The notes below the pieces were generated by a model. The model saw nothing but the letters and a program-made list of their open reading frames with translations, was not told where the DNA came from and made no database searches. The translations under genes and the position numbers were made by a program. From NCBI GenBank assembly GCA_021845645.1, contig JAJZVM010000004.1, positions 97,077 through 161,076 of the forward strand: a stretch of 64,000 nucleotides of DNA. The letters run 5' to 3'. This stretch comes from Bacillota bacterium (GTDB taxonomy: Bacteria > Bacillota_E > JAJZYS01 > JAJYTV01). Shown here piece by piece: positions 42,817 to 52,422 of this stretch. Within the stretch, counting starts at the first letter, position 1. Every line of letters begins with the position of its first letter.

Positions 42817-43569
42817 GTGCTGCCCTGCCTCGCATTTGTCCCTTTGCCCGCCGTGACCCACGCCGTGCCCATGGAGGGGCGTCCGAAGGAGCCGATACGT
42901 CTCGTCATCGACACGGACCGCCGCACCCTCAGCGTCTACTCGGGCCAGAGCCTCTTCCGGAGGTTCCCCGTCGCTGTCGGCAAGCCGTCCACCCCGACGC
43001 CGCTCGGCAGCTGGCAGATCTCCGAGAAGGCCATCTGGGGCGGCGCCTTCGGCACGCGCTGGATGCGCCTCTCGATCCCCTACGGCATCTACGGCGTGCA
43101 CGGCACGCAGAATCCCGCCTCGATCGGCCACCTCGCATCGCACGGCTGCGTGCGCATGTACAACCGCGACGTCGAGCAGGTCTACGCCTGGGTGCAGGAA
43201 AGCACGCCCGTCGACGTCGTCGGCATCCCGCCGCGCCGCACCATCGTGGAGGGATCCCGCGGCAGCGAGGTGACCGACGTCCAGCGAGAGCTCAAGGCGC
43301 GCGGCCTGTACGACGGCCCCGTCTCCGGGGTCTTCACCGCCCCCCTCACAGCGGCGGTGGTGACTTTCCAGGAGCGTCACGGCCTCAGGTCGGACGGCGT
43401 CGTCCGCCGCTCCACCTACGAGGCGCTAGGGCTCTATCCGCCAAGACGCGTCGACCCGCCTTGGCTCGAGAAGGCGTCGCGCGTCCCACAGAAGGAGACC
43501 GCCATGAAGGCTGCGCCCGGCGCCCCGAAGGCGTCCGTCCCGCAACGCGCACCTTGCGCAAGCCTCTAG
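42817..43569 (+). CDS. L,D-transpeptidase (YkuD) with peptidoglycan-binding domain
   Basis: A 250-residue cell-wall enzyme. The YkuD domain (about 25-150) ends in YGVHGTQNPASIGHLASHGC and VRM, holding the catalytic Cys and His of the HX-SHGCVR(M) motif. A peptidoglycan-binding type 1 domain follows (EVTDVQRELKARGLYDGPVS; TFQERHGLRSDGVV). The N-terminus is a short hydrophobic export signal. GTG 42817 follows AGGAGGAT. It makes 3-3 crosslinks or anchors proteins. Its stop overlaps that of the convergent nucleotidyltransferase by four bases. Confidence 0.93.
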   Translation: MLPCLAFVPLPAVTHAVPMEGRPKEPIRLVIDTDRRTLSVYSGQSLFRRFPVAVGKPSTPTPLGSWQISEKAIWGGAFGTRWMRLSIPYGIYGVHGTQNPASIGHLASHGCVRMYNRDVEQVYAWVQESTPVDVVGIPPRRTIVEGSRGSEVTDVQRELKARGLYDGPVSGVFTAPLTAAVVTFQERHGLRSDGVVRRSTYEALGLYPPRRVDPPWLEKASRVPQKETAMKAAPGAPKASVPQRAPCASL

Positions 43570-44711
43570 GCACCTCTGGGCCCTCCCGCCCGCGACCGGC
43601 CAGGATCGCGCCAGAGCTCCTGCAGGAGCTCCGCCTCCCGCCGGCCGATCTCCCTGTCTCTCAAGTTCTCGGCTGCGGCGAGCTGCAGGCCGCACAGTGG
43701 CAGGCGGGTGCGGTCCAGCACACCCTCGCGGCCGTAGAGGCCGGCAAACGCCGCGAGGCGCCTGCCGCCGCCCGCGAGCACCAGGACGTCCGCAGCGTCC
43801 GGTCCGTACCGCGCCAGGGCCGCGCGCCACACCGGTCGGGCCGGGCTGGCCGAGACCTCCTCCCGCAGCCTGAGCGCCGCCTCGGCGATCCTGCGCTGCT
43901 CGCGCGGCCACGCGAACTTGGCCCAGGCGCGCACAGCTTCTGCGGCGTCGCCGCGGGTCCAGCCGACGAGGCGCGGCAGGAAACCCGCGATCGGCCGCGT
44001 CGGCCTGAGCGACGGCAGTACCGTGCCAAGCACGCCATCCTCCGCGGCCCAGCGCAGCGGCAGGTAACCGCGCGGCGCGCGGATCAGGCGCCAGAGCTCC
44101 CCGCCCACCCGTTCGACCGATACCTCGACGAGAGCGGGCGCGAGCTGCCGCGCCGCCGCTCTCAGGCCGGGGTCGAGGCGCCAGCCAAGTTCCGCGGCCA
44201 GCCGGTAGGCGCGCAGGATGCGCAAGAGGTCCTCCCCCAGCCGATCTTGGGCGGGTCCCACCGTGCGCAGGAGACCGCGGCGGAGATCGCGGAGACCTGC
44301 CGAAGGATCGTGGACGTGTCCCGCGAGGTCGAGCGCGATGGCATTCGCCGTGAAGTCGCGGCGCAGCAGGTCGTCCTCGAGCGACGCACCGAAGCGGAGG
44401 ACGTCCGGATGGCGCTGGTCGCGGTAGCTGCCCTCGCTGCGCAGCGCGACCACCTCCAGGTCGCCACCCGGCCCGTGCAGCACGCCGAAGGCGTCCAGGG
44501 CGCCTGCCGGCCAGCCGAGGATCTCCCCCGCCCGCTCTGCTCCGAGGGCTGTCGCCAGGTCGTAATCGTGCGGCGTGCGGCCGAGCAGCAAGTCGCGCAA
44601 GGCGCCTCCGACGAGGTACGTGTCTCCTTCGCGCGCAAGGGCCCGCCAGGCCACGCGTACCGCATCGGGCAGCTGGCCGAGAAGGTCCTGCTTCAGGCGC
44701 CGCGCAACCAT
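43566..44711 (-). CDS. Class II nucleotidyltransferase: CCA-adding enzyme/poly(A) polymerase family
   Basis: A 381-residue class II nucleotidyltransferase. LVGGALRDLLLGRTPHDYDLAT has the GGxxRD helix and the DxD catalytic aspartates; LRRDFTANAIALDL is the second conserved block, and the helical neck/body follows from about residue 130. It adds CCA or single nucleotides to tRNA 3' ends, or adenylates RNA; the family split cannot be made by eye. Its ATG lies 19 bases inside the upstream HAD gene. Confidence 0.9.
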   Translation of the reverse strand: MVARRLKQDLLGQLPDAVRVAWRALAREGDTYLVGGALRDLLLGRTPHDYDLATALGAERAGEILGWPAGALDAFGVLHGPGGDLEVVALRSEGSYRDQRHPDVLRFGASLEDDLLRRDFTANAIALDLAGHVHDPSAGLRDLRRGLLRTVGPAQDRLGEDLLRILRAYRLAAELGWRLDPGLRAAARQLAPALVEVSVERVGGELWRLIRAPRGYLPLRWAAEDGVLGTVLPSLRPTRPIAGFLPRLVGWTRGDAAEAVRAWAKFAWPREQRRIAEAALRLREEVSASPARPVWRAALARYGPDAADVLVLAGGGRRLAAFAGLYGREGVLDRTRLPLCGLQLAAAENLRDREIGRREAELLQELWRDPGRSRAGGPRGA

Positions 44712-45541
44712 CGCAAAAGCTCCGACGCGGAAGGCGCGACCGCCTCGACGCCCAGGTCTTGGAATACATCAGCGGCCAGCTCGCCGAGCGCGCCGCCCTC
44801 GATGCCGCAGAAGTCGTAGCGGCGCGAGGAGTCGATCCTGCGCGCGTTCTCCACGGCGCGAAAGTCGTCGACGTTGTCGCCGACCATCAGCACGTGCGCG
44901 GCGCCCGCCACCTCTCCAAGGTACCGCAGCCCGCGCCCGTCGGGCTTGCGGTAAGGGCCGTCGCCCGTCAGGCAGAAGTTCTCAGGGAAATGCACGCCGA
45001 AGCCGAAACGCGCGAAGGTCGGCCGGAGCTCACCCAGCGTTCGTCCCGTATAGACGGCCTTGGGCGCCCGCAGCAGCAGCAGCTCGGCCGCTTCGACGAG
45101 TCGCCTCTCCTGCCGCCAGAGTCCCTCCTGGGGCTCCGCGAGCGACGGCCCGAAGCCGTACATCTCCTCGACCTGCGCGGTGCCGGCATAGATCTCGCAG
45201 AACGCCTTCAGCACCACCTCGCGCGGCGGGTCCTGCACGAGGGCTCCCGCTTCGACGGCGCCGGCCACGCCACCGCCGCGGCTCTTCGCAGAGCGCGCAA
45301 GCTGCCTGAGATCCTGCCGACGCCCGCCAGCCTGTGCCCAGATCGCCACCGCGGCGAGGTCCCACTCGTCGTTGAAGCCGCCCGCGACGCGCAGCGCGGC
45401 CATCTCGTCGTCGCTCAGCCAGCCGCCGTCGCGGGGTCCGAGGACGTGTTCGACGGTGCGGCGGGCGGCTGCGTTGTACGAATCCCTTGCGTCGACGAGC
45501 ACGCCGTCGACGTCGAAGACGACGAGATCGATCGCGTCCAC
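44693..45541 (-). CDS. HAD-superfamily hydrolase
   Basis: A 282-residue HAD phosphatase-like enzyme of the IA subgroup. Motif I is VFDVDGVLVDARDSY with nucleophile and acid aspartates; motif II Thr is in AVYTGRTLGEL; motif III Lys is in YRKPDGRGL, and motif IV is MVGDNVDDF. GTG 45541 is the start, with GGAGG eight bases before; the reading frame upstream belongs to ribosomal genes. It resembles the HAD-SF-IA-hyp1 group. Substrate unknown. Coupled to the nucleotidyltransferase by a 19-base overlap, and separated from rpsI by a terminator. Confidence 0.87.
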   Translation of the reverse strand: MDAIDLVVFDVDGVLVDARDSYNAAARRTVEHVLGPRDGGWLSDDEMAALRVAGGFNDEWDLAAVAIWAQAGGRRQDLRQLARSAKSRGGGVAGAVEAGALVQDPPREVVLKAFCEIYAGTAQVEEMYGFGPSLAEPQEGLWRQERRLVEAAELLLLRAPKAVYTGRTLGELRPTFARFGFGVHFPENFCLTGDGPYRKPDGRGLRYLGEVAGAAHVLMVGDNVDDFRAVENARRIDSSRRYDFCGIEGGALGELAADVFQDLGVEAVAPSASELLRWLRGA

Positions 45542-45562
45542 GCCATTCGCCTCCGACAGAAA

Positions 45563-45583
45563 GGCCCCGCCTGCGGCGGGGCC
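45563..45583 (-). terminator. Terminator of the ribosomal operon after rpsI
   Basis: On the minus strand GGCCCCGCC, three bases, GGCGGGGCC, then TTTCT. A compact 9-base stem starting six bases after the rpsI stop. Confidence 0.85.
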
Positions 45584-45588
45584 CCTCA

Positions 45589-45978
45589 TTAGCGCTTCGA
45601 GAACTGCGGCCGCTTGCGCGCAGCCTTGAGACCGTACTTCTTGCGCTCCTTCATGCGCGGGTCGCGACGCAGGAAGCCCATCCGCTTCAGCGGCACCCGG
45701 TACTCCGGGTCCACCGTCAGAAGGGCCCGCGCGAGCCCGTGACGCACGGCGCCGGCCTGCCCGGCCACACCGCCGCCCTCGACGCGGCAGATCACGTCGT
45801 AACGGCCTTCCGCCGAGACGGTGCGCAGCGGTGCCATGACGAGCATCTGCAGAGTGCTGACCGGGAAGTACTCCTCGACTGGCCGGCCGTTGACGATGAA
45901 CTTGCCGCTGCCTGCCACGAGGCGCACGCGCGCTGTGGCGCTCTTGCGCCGGCCTGTGCCGTAAAGCTGTACCGCCAT
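45589..45978 (-). CDS. rpsI: Ribosomal protein S9
   Basis: 129 residues, full length. [16 protein letters not shown] opens the protein and the C-terminal tail RKRPQFSKR, which reaches the P-site tRNA, is intact. Starts on the ATG sharing a base with the rplM stop (TGATG), the usual L13-S9 pairing. Last ribosomal gene before the terminator. Confidence 0.98.
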   Translation of the reverse strand: MAVQLYGTGRRKSATARVRLVAGSGKFIVNGRPVEEYFPVSTLQMLVMAPLRTVSAEGRYDVICRVEGGGVAGQAGAVRHGLARALLTVDPEYRVPLKRMGFLRRDPRMKERKKYGLKAARKRPQFSKR

Positions 45979-46424
45979 CAGGACTTCGTACCTCCCAGCT
46001 TGAGCTCGGTGGGCTGCTGCGCCTCGTGCGGGTGCGTCGCTCCGCTGTACACCTTGAGCTTGCGGAAGAGATCGCGCCCGAGGCGGTTCTTGGGCAGCAT
46101 GCCACGCACCGCCTTCTCGATCACGCGCTCCGGGTGACGCTCCTGCATGTGGCGCAGACTCGTCTCGCGGATGCCGCCGGGATAGCCGGTGTGGTGGTAG
46201 TACGTCTTGTCCTCGTACTTGTTGCCGGTGACGCGCACCTTCTCGGCGTTGATCACGATCACGTAGTCGCCGTTGTCGATCGACGGCGTGTAGGTCGGCA
46301 GGTGCTTGCCGCGGAGCACCGCGGCCACCTCCGTCGCCAGGCGGCCCAGAACCATTCCATCCGCGTCCACGATGTGCCAGCGCGGGATGACATCCTCGCG
46401 CCTCGTCATTAGCGTGCGCTGCAA
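45978..46424 (-). CDS. rplM: Ribosomal protein L13
   Basis: 148 residues when started at TTG 46424, giving [23 protein letters not shown], which lines up with the usual MRTTxMAK start of L13. GGGAGG lies ten bases before. The later ATG 46409 would remove five conserved residues. GVLRGKH-type core and the [18 protein letters not shown] segment are normal. First gene after a TTGACA promoter in the truA end; coupled to rpsI. Confidence 0.97.
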   Translation of the reverse strand: MQRTLMTRREDVIPRWHIVDADGMVLGRLATEVAAVLRGKHLPTYTPSIDNGDYVIVINAEKVRVTGNKYEDKTYYHHTGYPGGIRETSLRHMQERHPERVIEKAVRGMLPKNRLGRDLFRKLKVYSGATHPHEAQQPTELKLGGTKS

Positions 46425-46475
46425 AGCGGGCAAGCCTCCCCGAAACGTACCATCCCCAGGATGGCGCATAATGTA

Positions 46476-46505
46476 ATGGTAGTCATCGCACGTAGCGGCT
46501 GTCAA
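46476..46505 (-). promoter_or_regulatory. Internal promoter for rplM-rpsI
   Basis: Minus strand TTGACA (46505-46500), 18-base spacer, TACCAT (46481-46476), inside the 3' end of truA. Between it and rplM lies a small hairpin (CCATCC / GGATGG, 46450-46464). It would allow L13-S9 to be made apart from the long upstream operon. Confidence 0.5.
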
Positions 46506-47244
46506 GCGGATTCGGCGGTCCATAGGCGATGCCGACGAGACTGAGTCCGTGCGCAGGGGCCAGGGGGAGTCCCTGCTTGGGCGGCCCGGCCACGAGCACC
46601 CGCACGAGATGTTCGACGCCCGCGCGTCCCTGTCCCACCTCGAGCAAGGCGCCGGCGATGTGGCGAGCCATGTGGTAGAGGAAGCCGTCCGCCGTAAGTC
46701 GCATCTCGATGCCCCTCTCCACCTCGGCCACCTCCGCCGCGCGCAGGCAGCGCACCGTGCTGCGCCGCGGGCTGCCCGCCCCCCCGAACGCCGCGAAGTC
46801 GTGGCGCCCGAGGATCATGGAGAGCGCGAGACGCATCGCCTGGGCGTCGAGCGGTCCCGGACGGTGCAGCGCGATACGCCGCAGGCGCGGGTCCGGCACG
46901 TCGCCAAGGTCCAGCCGGTAGGCGTAGGTCTTTTCGATCACGCCCTGGAGCGGCCAAAACTCCGCCCCCGGCAGATCGCACAGGCGCACCCGCACGTCCT
47001 CCGGCAGGAAGTGGTTCAGGGCCGCCCGGTAGCGCTCCGGGGCGAGGTCGCGTTCCGTGCGGGCCCATGCGACCTGACCCAGCGCGTGCACCCCCTGGTC
47101 GGTGCGCGAGGCCCCCAGCACGCGTACGGCATGGCCCTCAAGCGCCGCCACGGCGGCCTCCATCACGGACTGCACCGTGGGCTGCGCGGCCTGGAGCTGC
47201 CAGCCGCAGTAGCGTGTGCCCTCGTAGGCGACCACGAACCTCAT
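46483..47244 (-). CDS. truA: tRNA pseudouridine synthase A
   Basis: 253 residues. [18 protein letters not shown] opens the fold, [15 protein letters not shown] carries the catalytic aspartate of TruA, and the C-terminal [17 protein letters not shown] segment is typical. It forms pseudouridine at positions 38-40 of the tRNA anticodon arm. Its ATG overlaps the ecfT stop (ATGA). Its place after the ECF genes is the Firmicutes order. Confidence 0.97.
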   Translation of the reverse strand: MRFVVAYEGTRYCGWQLQAAQPTVQSVMEAAVAALEGHAVRVLGASRTDQGVHALGQVAWARTERDLAPERYRAALNHFLPEDVRVRLCDLPGAEFWPLQGVIEKTYAYRLDLGDVPDPRLRRIALHRPGPLDAQAMRLALSMILGRHDFAAFGGAGSPRRSTVRCLRAAEVAEVERGIEMRLTADGFLYHMARHIAGALLEVGQGRAGVEHLVRVLVAGPPKQGLPLAPAHGLSLVGIAYGPPNPLDSRYVR

Positions 47245-47909
47245 CTGAGCCACCACGGCAGGGCCAGGACGGCCGTCGCGAGCGGCAGCCAGCCAAGGGC
47301 CAGTCCCCGCCAGTCGATGCGCGGCGGCGCGTGAGGCGGCCCGAATCCTCGCATCACGAGCGCCTCGCCGAGCGCCCCCGCCGTGCGCATGCTCTGTGCG
47401 ACCCATGCGCCGGCGAGGGCGGTCCACTGCCCGAGGCCAGGGCGAACCGCGAGGAAGCGGCGGCCGAGCCAGACTCTGCGGGCGCTGACGGCCGTTTCCG
47501 GGATCATGCGCAGCGTGATGAACGTCATCACCTCGAGATCGCGGCCAGCGATGCCGAAGGGCCGCAGCAGCCGGCCGAGCCGGCCGAAGGTGCGAGCGAT
47601 CCCGATCGGCCCGACGATCCCGAGCACGACCTGCCCTTCACAGAGCACCGCCCACAGCCTGAGGACCGTGGACGCGGCTGTCTCCAGGCGGAGCGGCAGG
47701 CCGCCCGGGGCAAAGAGGTGCCCGAGCAGCACGAGCACGCCGAGTCCGGCCATCGCCGCCCACGGCACGCGCCGCAGTCCCTCGCGCCGCACGAGGTAGG
47801 CGAAGGCCAGCGACAACGCGAGCAGGGAGGGCCAGATCGCCGGATCGAGCCAGGTCACGAGGACCCAGGCGACCAGCACGATCACCTGTGCCTCCGCCTC
47901 GCGCGCCAT
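47241..47909 (-). CDS. ecfT: ECF transporter transmembrane coupling protein EcfT
   Basis: A 222-residue membrane protein with four to five hydrophobic segments. The Arg-rich coupling-helix region is short; the late LGEALVMRGFG matches the second Ala-Arg-Gly type motif by which EcfT grips the two ATPases. It also binds vitamin-specific S components encoded elsewhere. ATG 47909 follows GGGAGGTGG; the gene starts 28 bases inside ecfA2. The protein is shorter than the usual 260 residues, in keeping with its diverged ATPases. Confidence 0.85.
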   Translation of the reverse strand: MAREAEAQVIVLVAWVLVTWLDPAIWPSLLALSLAFAYLVRREGLRRVPWAAMAGLGVLVLLGHLFAPGGLPLRLETAASTVLRLWAVLCEGQVVLGIVGPIGIARTFGRLGRLLRPFGIAGRDLEVMTFITLRMIPETAVSARRVWLGRRFLAVRPGLGQWTALAGAWVAQSMRTAGALGEALVMRGFGPPHAPPRIDWRGLALGWLPLATAVLALPWWLR

Positions 47910-48583
47910 GCCGCCACCTCCCTCGCGAGTGTCCCTGGCCCGGCCGCCAGCCCGAGCGTCCAGGCGATGTCCGAGGCCCCGTCGGGAGGCCAGCGCACCT
48001 GCCTCTGCCGATCGGCGCCGAGCGTGCCGCCCGGCCATGGCCGGCCCTCACCCGGCACCGCCAGGAGGGCCGTGCAGTACCTCGCCTCGGCCGGCGAGCC
48101 CAGGCTCAGCACCACGGCGCCGGGATGGGCCGCTGCCGCCTGCCAGAACATCGCCTGACCGTCGGGATCGAGGCCTGCCGTCGGACGGTCGAACAGCAGC
48201 AGCGGCCGTCCGCTGCCGAAGACGGCCGCAAGGGCCAGACGCCGTCGCTCGCCGCTCGAGAGCTCCTGCGGCGGGCGGCCGAGGAGATGGGCCGCGCCGA
48301 GGCGCCTGGCGAACGCCTCGCCGCCAGGCCCGACCGCCTCGGCCGCCGTGCGGCCGAACAGGACCTGCTCGACCTCCTCCGGCGCGTAGGCGACGTCCGA
48401 CGCCTTGGCGTCCCGCCCTGCGATGCGGATCCGCCCCTTGTGGCGGCGCGCCCCCGCGAGGGCCTCGAGTAGCCTGGTCGCGGCGGCGCCGTGCACGCCG
48501 AGCAGCCCCAGCACGGATCTCCCCTGCAGCGAGACGCGGTACGGCCCCGCGTCGCCGACCGCGAACTCCCGGAGCTCGATCAC
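47882..48583 (-). CDS. ecfA2: ECF ATPase, degenerate subunit (EcfA2 position)
   Basis: 233 residues; an ABC ATPase by fold but with lost catalytic residues. At the Walker A place (29-36) it reads GVHGAAAT: the invariant glycine and lysine are both Ala. Walker B is LLLFDRP (128-134): the catalytic Glu is Arg133. The H-loop histidine is missing (VVLSLGSP, about 157-164). The signature LSSGERRRLALAA (108-120) is kept and strong. GTG 48583 overlaps the ecfA1 stop (GTGA). It should not hydrolyse ATP itself but can complete the partner's site with its signature. Confidence 0.85.
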   Translation of the reverse strand: MIELREFAVGDAGPYRVSLQGRSVLGLLGVHGAAATRLLEALAGARRHKGRIRIAGRDAKASDVAYAPEEVEQVLFGRTAAEAVGPGGEAFARRLGAAHLLGRPPQELSSGERRRLALAAVFGSGRPLLLFDRPTAGLDPDGQAMFWQAAAAHPGAVVLSLGSPAEARYCTALLAVPGEGRPWPGGTLGADRQRQVRWPPDGASDIAWTLGLAAGPGTLAREVAAWRARRRHR

Positions 48584-49287
48584 GGTGGCCAGATCTCCCG
48601 CAGGGCCTCGTCGACGCCCAAAGGGCCAAACGCGGACCAGATCGACGGCTCTCCGAGCACCCGATCGCGGATCGCCTGCCCGAGGCTGTCGGCCCGAATC
48701 TCGCCGTCCTGCGCGCGGTAGGTGCGGTCCGCCATGCGGGCGAGCTCCGGATCGTGGGTCGCGACGACGACGATGCGCCCCGCGGCCCGCAGCCGCATCA
48801 AGGACCGGCGCAGCACGGCCTGCGCGCGCGGCGCGAGCCTTGCCGTCGGTTCGTCGAGCACGAAGCAGAGGGCTTTGGTCGCCGCGAGACCGCACAGCGC
48901 CCTGTACGTCCCCTCCGCCGCATCGGCCAAGTCCTCGCGCGGCAGGTCGAGGAGGGCCTCGATCTCATGCAGGGCCTGGGCGGGATCCTCGGGCCGACCC
49001 TGCAGGCTGAGCGTCAGGGACACCTCAAGCAGGCGACGCGCCCCGAGGACGGCATCCTCGGCGCGCGCCGGCAGATAGGCGACCTGGGGCGGCAGGCAGG
49101 GTCCTCCGGCAAGGCGGATCTCGCCGGCCTCCGGGCGCAGGATCCCCGCCAACGCCAGGAGGAGCGTGGACTTGCCGGAGCCGTTCTGGCCTGCGACCGC
49201 GACCATCTCGCCCGGGGCGGCACGAAAGTGCCGTACGGCCAGGCGGAAGGCGCCGCGGCGCAGGGCAACGGCCTCGGCCTCGAGCAT
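48580..49287 (-). CDS. ecfA1: ECF ATPase, catalytic subunit lacking a normal signature (EcfA1 position)
   Basis: 235 residues. Walker A is GQNGSGKST (33-41), Walker B is LCFVLDEPTARL with D145 and E146, and the H-loop is ATHDP (H178): all intact. The LSGGQ signature is not recognisable; the matching segment (about 122-127) reads DAAEGT, and the D-loop Asp is gone. It needs the signature of its partner, which kept it. Its ATG shares a base with the rplQ stop. With EcfT it energises uptake of vitamins or metals by S components. Confidence 0.87.
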   Translation of the reverse strand: MLEAEAVALRRGAFRLAVRHFRAAPGEMVAVAGQNGSGKSTLLLALAGILRPEAGEIRLAGGPCLPPQVAYLPARAEDAVLGARRLLEVSLTLSLQGRPEDPAQALHEIEALLDLPREDLADAAEGTYRALCGLAATKALCFVLDEPTARLAPRAQAVLRRSLMRLRAAGRIVVVATHDPELARMADRTYRAQDGEIRADSLGQAIRDRVLGEPSIWSAFGPLGVDEALREIWPP

Positions 49288-49625
49288 CAGACGAGCTCGA
49301 GCACCGCCATGGGGGCTGCGTCGCCGCGGCGGGGACCGATCCGCACGACGCGCGTGTAGCCGCCCTGGCGCTCCTTGTACTTGGGTGCGATGTTCGTGAA
49401 CAGCTTGCGCACCACGTCCTCGTCGAGGATGTAGGCGGCGGCGGCGCGACGGTTCGGAACCGTGTCCTCAGCGGCCATGGTGATGAGCTGCTCCACGAGG
49501 GCCGAGACCTCCTTGGCCTTGGCCTCCGTGGTGACGAACCGCTCGTCGTGCAGGAACGAGGTGACCTGGTTGCGGAGCAGCATCTTGCGCACGTCCGAGC
49601 GGCGGCCTAGCTTGCGCATGGGCAC
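49287..49625 (-). CDS. rplQ: Ribosomal protein L17
   Basis: 112 residues. MRKLGRRSDVRKMLLRNQVT and TTEAKAKEVSALVEQLIT are the L17 core; the tail YTRVVRIGPRRGDAAPMAVL is complete. GTG 49625 has GGAGG seven bases upstream; ATG 49619 is the second choice. Follows rpoA in the usual Firmicutes order and runs into ecfA1 with TGATG. Confidence 0.97.
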   Translation of the reverse strand: MPMRKLGRRSDVRKMLLRNQVTSFLHDERFVTTEAKAKEVSALVEQLITMAAEDTVPNRRAAAAYILDEDVVRKLFTNIAPKYKERQGGYTRVVRIGPRRGDAAPMAVLELV

Positions 49626-49650
49626 GGGTATCCCTCCCTTCGTGTCTGTC

Positions 49651-50598
49651 TCAGTCTTCCGACTTGGCCAGGCTGAGGCCGGCGTCCGCCAGCTTCTGCT
49701 TGACTTCCTCGAGCGACTTCTTGCCGAGGTTCCTGACCTTCATCATCTCTTCGTCGGTGCGGGAGACGAGCTCCGCGACGGTGTTGATGCCGGCGCGCTT
49801 GAGGCAGTTGAAGGAGCGCACCGAGAGCTCGAGCTCCTCGATCGGCATCTCGCGCAGCCGGTCGCGCTTGTCGCCGGGCACGTCCTGGGCCACTGCGGGC
49901 CGGTGCGCGTCGACGGACAGTCCGGTGAAGAGCGAGAGGTGGTCTTCGAGGATGCGCGCCGACTCGACGAGCGCCTCGTCGGGGCGGATGCCGCCGTTGG
50001 TCCAGATCTCGAGCGTCAGCTTGTCGTAGTCGGTGATCTGACCGACGCGGGTGTCCTCGATCGTGTAGTTGACGCGGCGGATCGGCGAGAACATCGCGTC
50101 CATCGCGATCACGCCGATCGGCTGGTCCGGGCGCTTGTTGCGGTCGGCCGATACGTAGCCGCGGTTCTTCTCGATCGTCAGGTCCATCACGAACTCTGCG
50201 CCCTTGTCCAGGGTGCAGAGCACGAGGTCGGGGTTCAGGACCTCGATCTCGGGATCCTGGATGGCCTCACCGGCCGTCAGCGGCCCTTCCTTGCGCATCT
50301 CGACGCGTAGGCCCTTAGGACCGTCGCCATGCATCTTGAGGGCCAGGGTCTTGAGGTTGAGGACGATGTCCGTGACATCCTCGCGCACACCGGGGACGGT
50401 CGAGAACTCGTGCAGCACTCCCTGGATACGCACCGACGTGACCGCCGCTCCCGTGAGCGAGGAGAGCAGGATGCGCCGAAGGCCATTCGCCAGCGTGATG
50501 CCGAAGCCGCGCTCCAGCGGCTCGACGACGAATCGGCCATAGCCCACGCCTTCCTGCAGCTCGAGGCACTCGATCTGAGGCGTCTGAAACTCGTTCAC
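49651..50598 (-). CDS. rpoA: RNA polymerase alpha subunit
   Basis: 315 residues. The N-terminal domain (about 1-230) has FVVEPLERGFGITLANGLRR, the dimer core of alpha, and the C-terminal domain has IEELELSVRSFNCLKRAGIN and VRNLGKKSLEEVKQKL, the DNA- and activator-binding part. Start GTG 50598 follows GGGGAGGA. Normal full-length protein between rpsD and rplQ. Confidence 0.98.
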   Translation of the reverse strand: MNEFQTPQIECLELQEGVGYGRFVVEPLERGFGITLANGLRRILLSSLTGAAVTSVRIQGVLHEFSTVPGVREDVTDIVLNLKTLALKMHGDGPKGLRVEMRKEGPLTAGEAIQDPEIEVLNPDLVLCTLDKGAEFVMDLTIEKNRGYVSADRNKRPDQPIGVIAMDAMFSPIRRVNYTIEDTRVGQITDYDKLTLEIWTNGGIRPDEALVESARILEDHLSLFTGLSVDAHRPAVAQDVPGDKRDRLREMPIEELELSVRSFNCLKRAGINTVAELVSRTDEEMMKVRNLGKKSLEEVKQKLADAGLSLAKSED

Positions 50599-50615
50599 GT
50601 ACTGTCCTCCCCTGC

Positions 50616-51248
<633 letters not shown>

Positions 51249-51281
51249 CTTTGCTGCGATCCCTCCCCTTCTATACGGTCT

Positions 51282-51683
51282 CTAGACGCGCCGGCGCTTG
51301 GGCGGCCGGCAGCCGTTGTGCGGAATCGGCGTGACGTCCTTGATCGCCGAGACTTCGAGGCCTGCCGTCTGCAGGCTGCGGATGGCCGCCTCGCGTCCCG
51401 AACCCGGGCCCTTGACGAACACCTCGACCTCGCGCACGCCGTGCTCCATGGCGGCCTTGGCCGCGGTCTCGGCCGCCATCTGCGCCGCGAACGGCGTGGA
51501 CTTGCGCGAGCCCTTGAAGCCCTGGGTGCCGGCGGTCGCCCAGGAGAGCGTGCCCCCCTGGGGGTCCGTGATCGTGACGATCGTGTTGTTGAAGGTGCTG
51601 CGGATATGGGCGACGGCACGCTCGACGTGCTTGCGCTCGCGCCGGCGCGGCCGGGCCGCGGAGCTCGACTTCTTGGTGGGCAA
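51282..51683 (-). CDS. rpsK: Ribosomal protein S11
   Basis: 133 residues. [18 protein letters not shown] and the C-terminal [20 protein letters not shown] (here AIKDV) signature of S11 are present. The N-terminal 20 residues are a basic tail. Lies 33 bases upstream of rpsD and 12 downstream of rpsM. Confidence 0.98.
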   Translation of the reverse strand: MPTKKSSSAARPRRRERKHVERAVAHIRSTFNNTIVTITDPQGGTLSWATAGTQGFKGSRKSTPFAAQMAAETAAKAAMEHGVREVEVFVKGPGSGREAAIRSLQTAGLEVSAIKDVTPIPHNGCRPPKRRRV

Positions 51684-51695
51684 GATCCTGCCTCC

Positions 51696-52067
51696 TTACT
51701 TCTTGCGCCGCACGCCGACGGTGCGGGCCGGTCCCTTGCGCGTGCGCGCGTTGGTCTGTGTGCGCTGGCCGCGCACAGGCAGGCCCCTGCGGTGCCTGAG
51801 GCCGCGGTAGGAGCCGATCTCGATCAGGCGCTTGATGTTCAGCTGCACCTCACGCTGCAGCTCGCCCTCGACGCGGTACTGCTTCTCGATCACGTCGCGC
51901 AGGCGCGACACCTCGTCCTCGGAGAGGTCGCGAACGCGCGTGTCGGGATTGACGCCGGTCTCCTTGAGGATGCGGCGCCCGAGACTCCACCCGATGCCGT
52001 AGATATACGGCAGGGCAGCTTCGACGCGCTTGTCGCGCGGCAGGTCTACGCCAGCGATTCTCGCCAA
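51696..52067 (-). CDS. rpsM: Ribosomal protein S13
   Basis: 123 residues. [20 protein letters not shown] and the C-terminal [20 protein letters not shown] are the S13 hallmarks; the tail contacts tRNA and the 50S subunit. Preceded by GGAGGG. Order infA-rpmJ-rpsM-rpsK is kept. Confidence 0.98.
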   Translation of the reverse strand: MARIAGVDLPRDKRVEAALPYIYGIGWSLGRRILKETGVNPDTRVRDLSEDEVSRLRDVIEKQYRVEGELQREVQLNIKRLIEIGSYRGLRHRRGLPVRGQRTQTNARTRKGPARTVGVRRKK

Positions 52068-52079
52068 GTGTGCTCCCTC

Positions 52080-52193
52080 CTAGCCTTGCCTCTGCTTGTG
52101 CTTCGGGTTCTCGCAGATCACCATCACGACGCCGTGCCGTCTAATGATCTTACACTTCTCGCACATGACTTTCACGGAAGGTCGCACCTTCAT
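52080..52193 (-). CDS. rpmJ: Ribosomal protein L36, zinc type
   Basis: 37 residues: it starts [20 protein letters not shown] and ends in [12 protein letters not shown]. The zinc ligands C11, C14, C27 and H32 are all present, so this is the C+ form. Its ATG follows GGAGGGATCC. Short but certain from family match and position between infA and rpsM. Confidence 0.97.
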   Translation of the reverse strand: MKVRPSVKVMCEKCKIIRRHGVVMVICENPKHKQRQG

Positions 52194-52203
52194 GGGATCC
52201 CTC

Positions 52204-52422
52204 CTACTTCAGCCGGTAGGTGATCCGGCCACGGGTTAGGTCGTAGGGCGACAACTCGATCGTCACGCGGTCTCCCGGCAGGATGCGTATGAAGTGCATG
52301 CGCAGCTTGCCGGAAACGTGCGCCAAAACTTTGTGTCCGTTCTCGAGCTCCACCCGGAACATCGCGTTCGGCAGGGGCTCGATCACCTTGCCCTCCACTT
52401 CGATGGCATCATCCCTCGGCAT
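52204..52422 (-). CDS. infA: Translation initiation factor IF-1
   Basis: 72 residues, the family length, starting [20 protein letters not shown]. An OB-fold protein that blocks the A site during initiation. Two ATGs compete (52428 and 52422); AAGGAGG is two and eight bases away respectively, so 52422 is right. Overlaps the KOW gene by 14 bases. Confidence 0.97.
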   Translation of the reverse strand: MPRDDAIEVEGKVIEPLPNAMFRVELENGHKVLAHVSGKLRMHFIRILPGDRVTIELSPYDLTRGRITYRLK

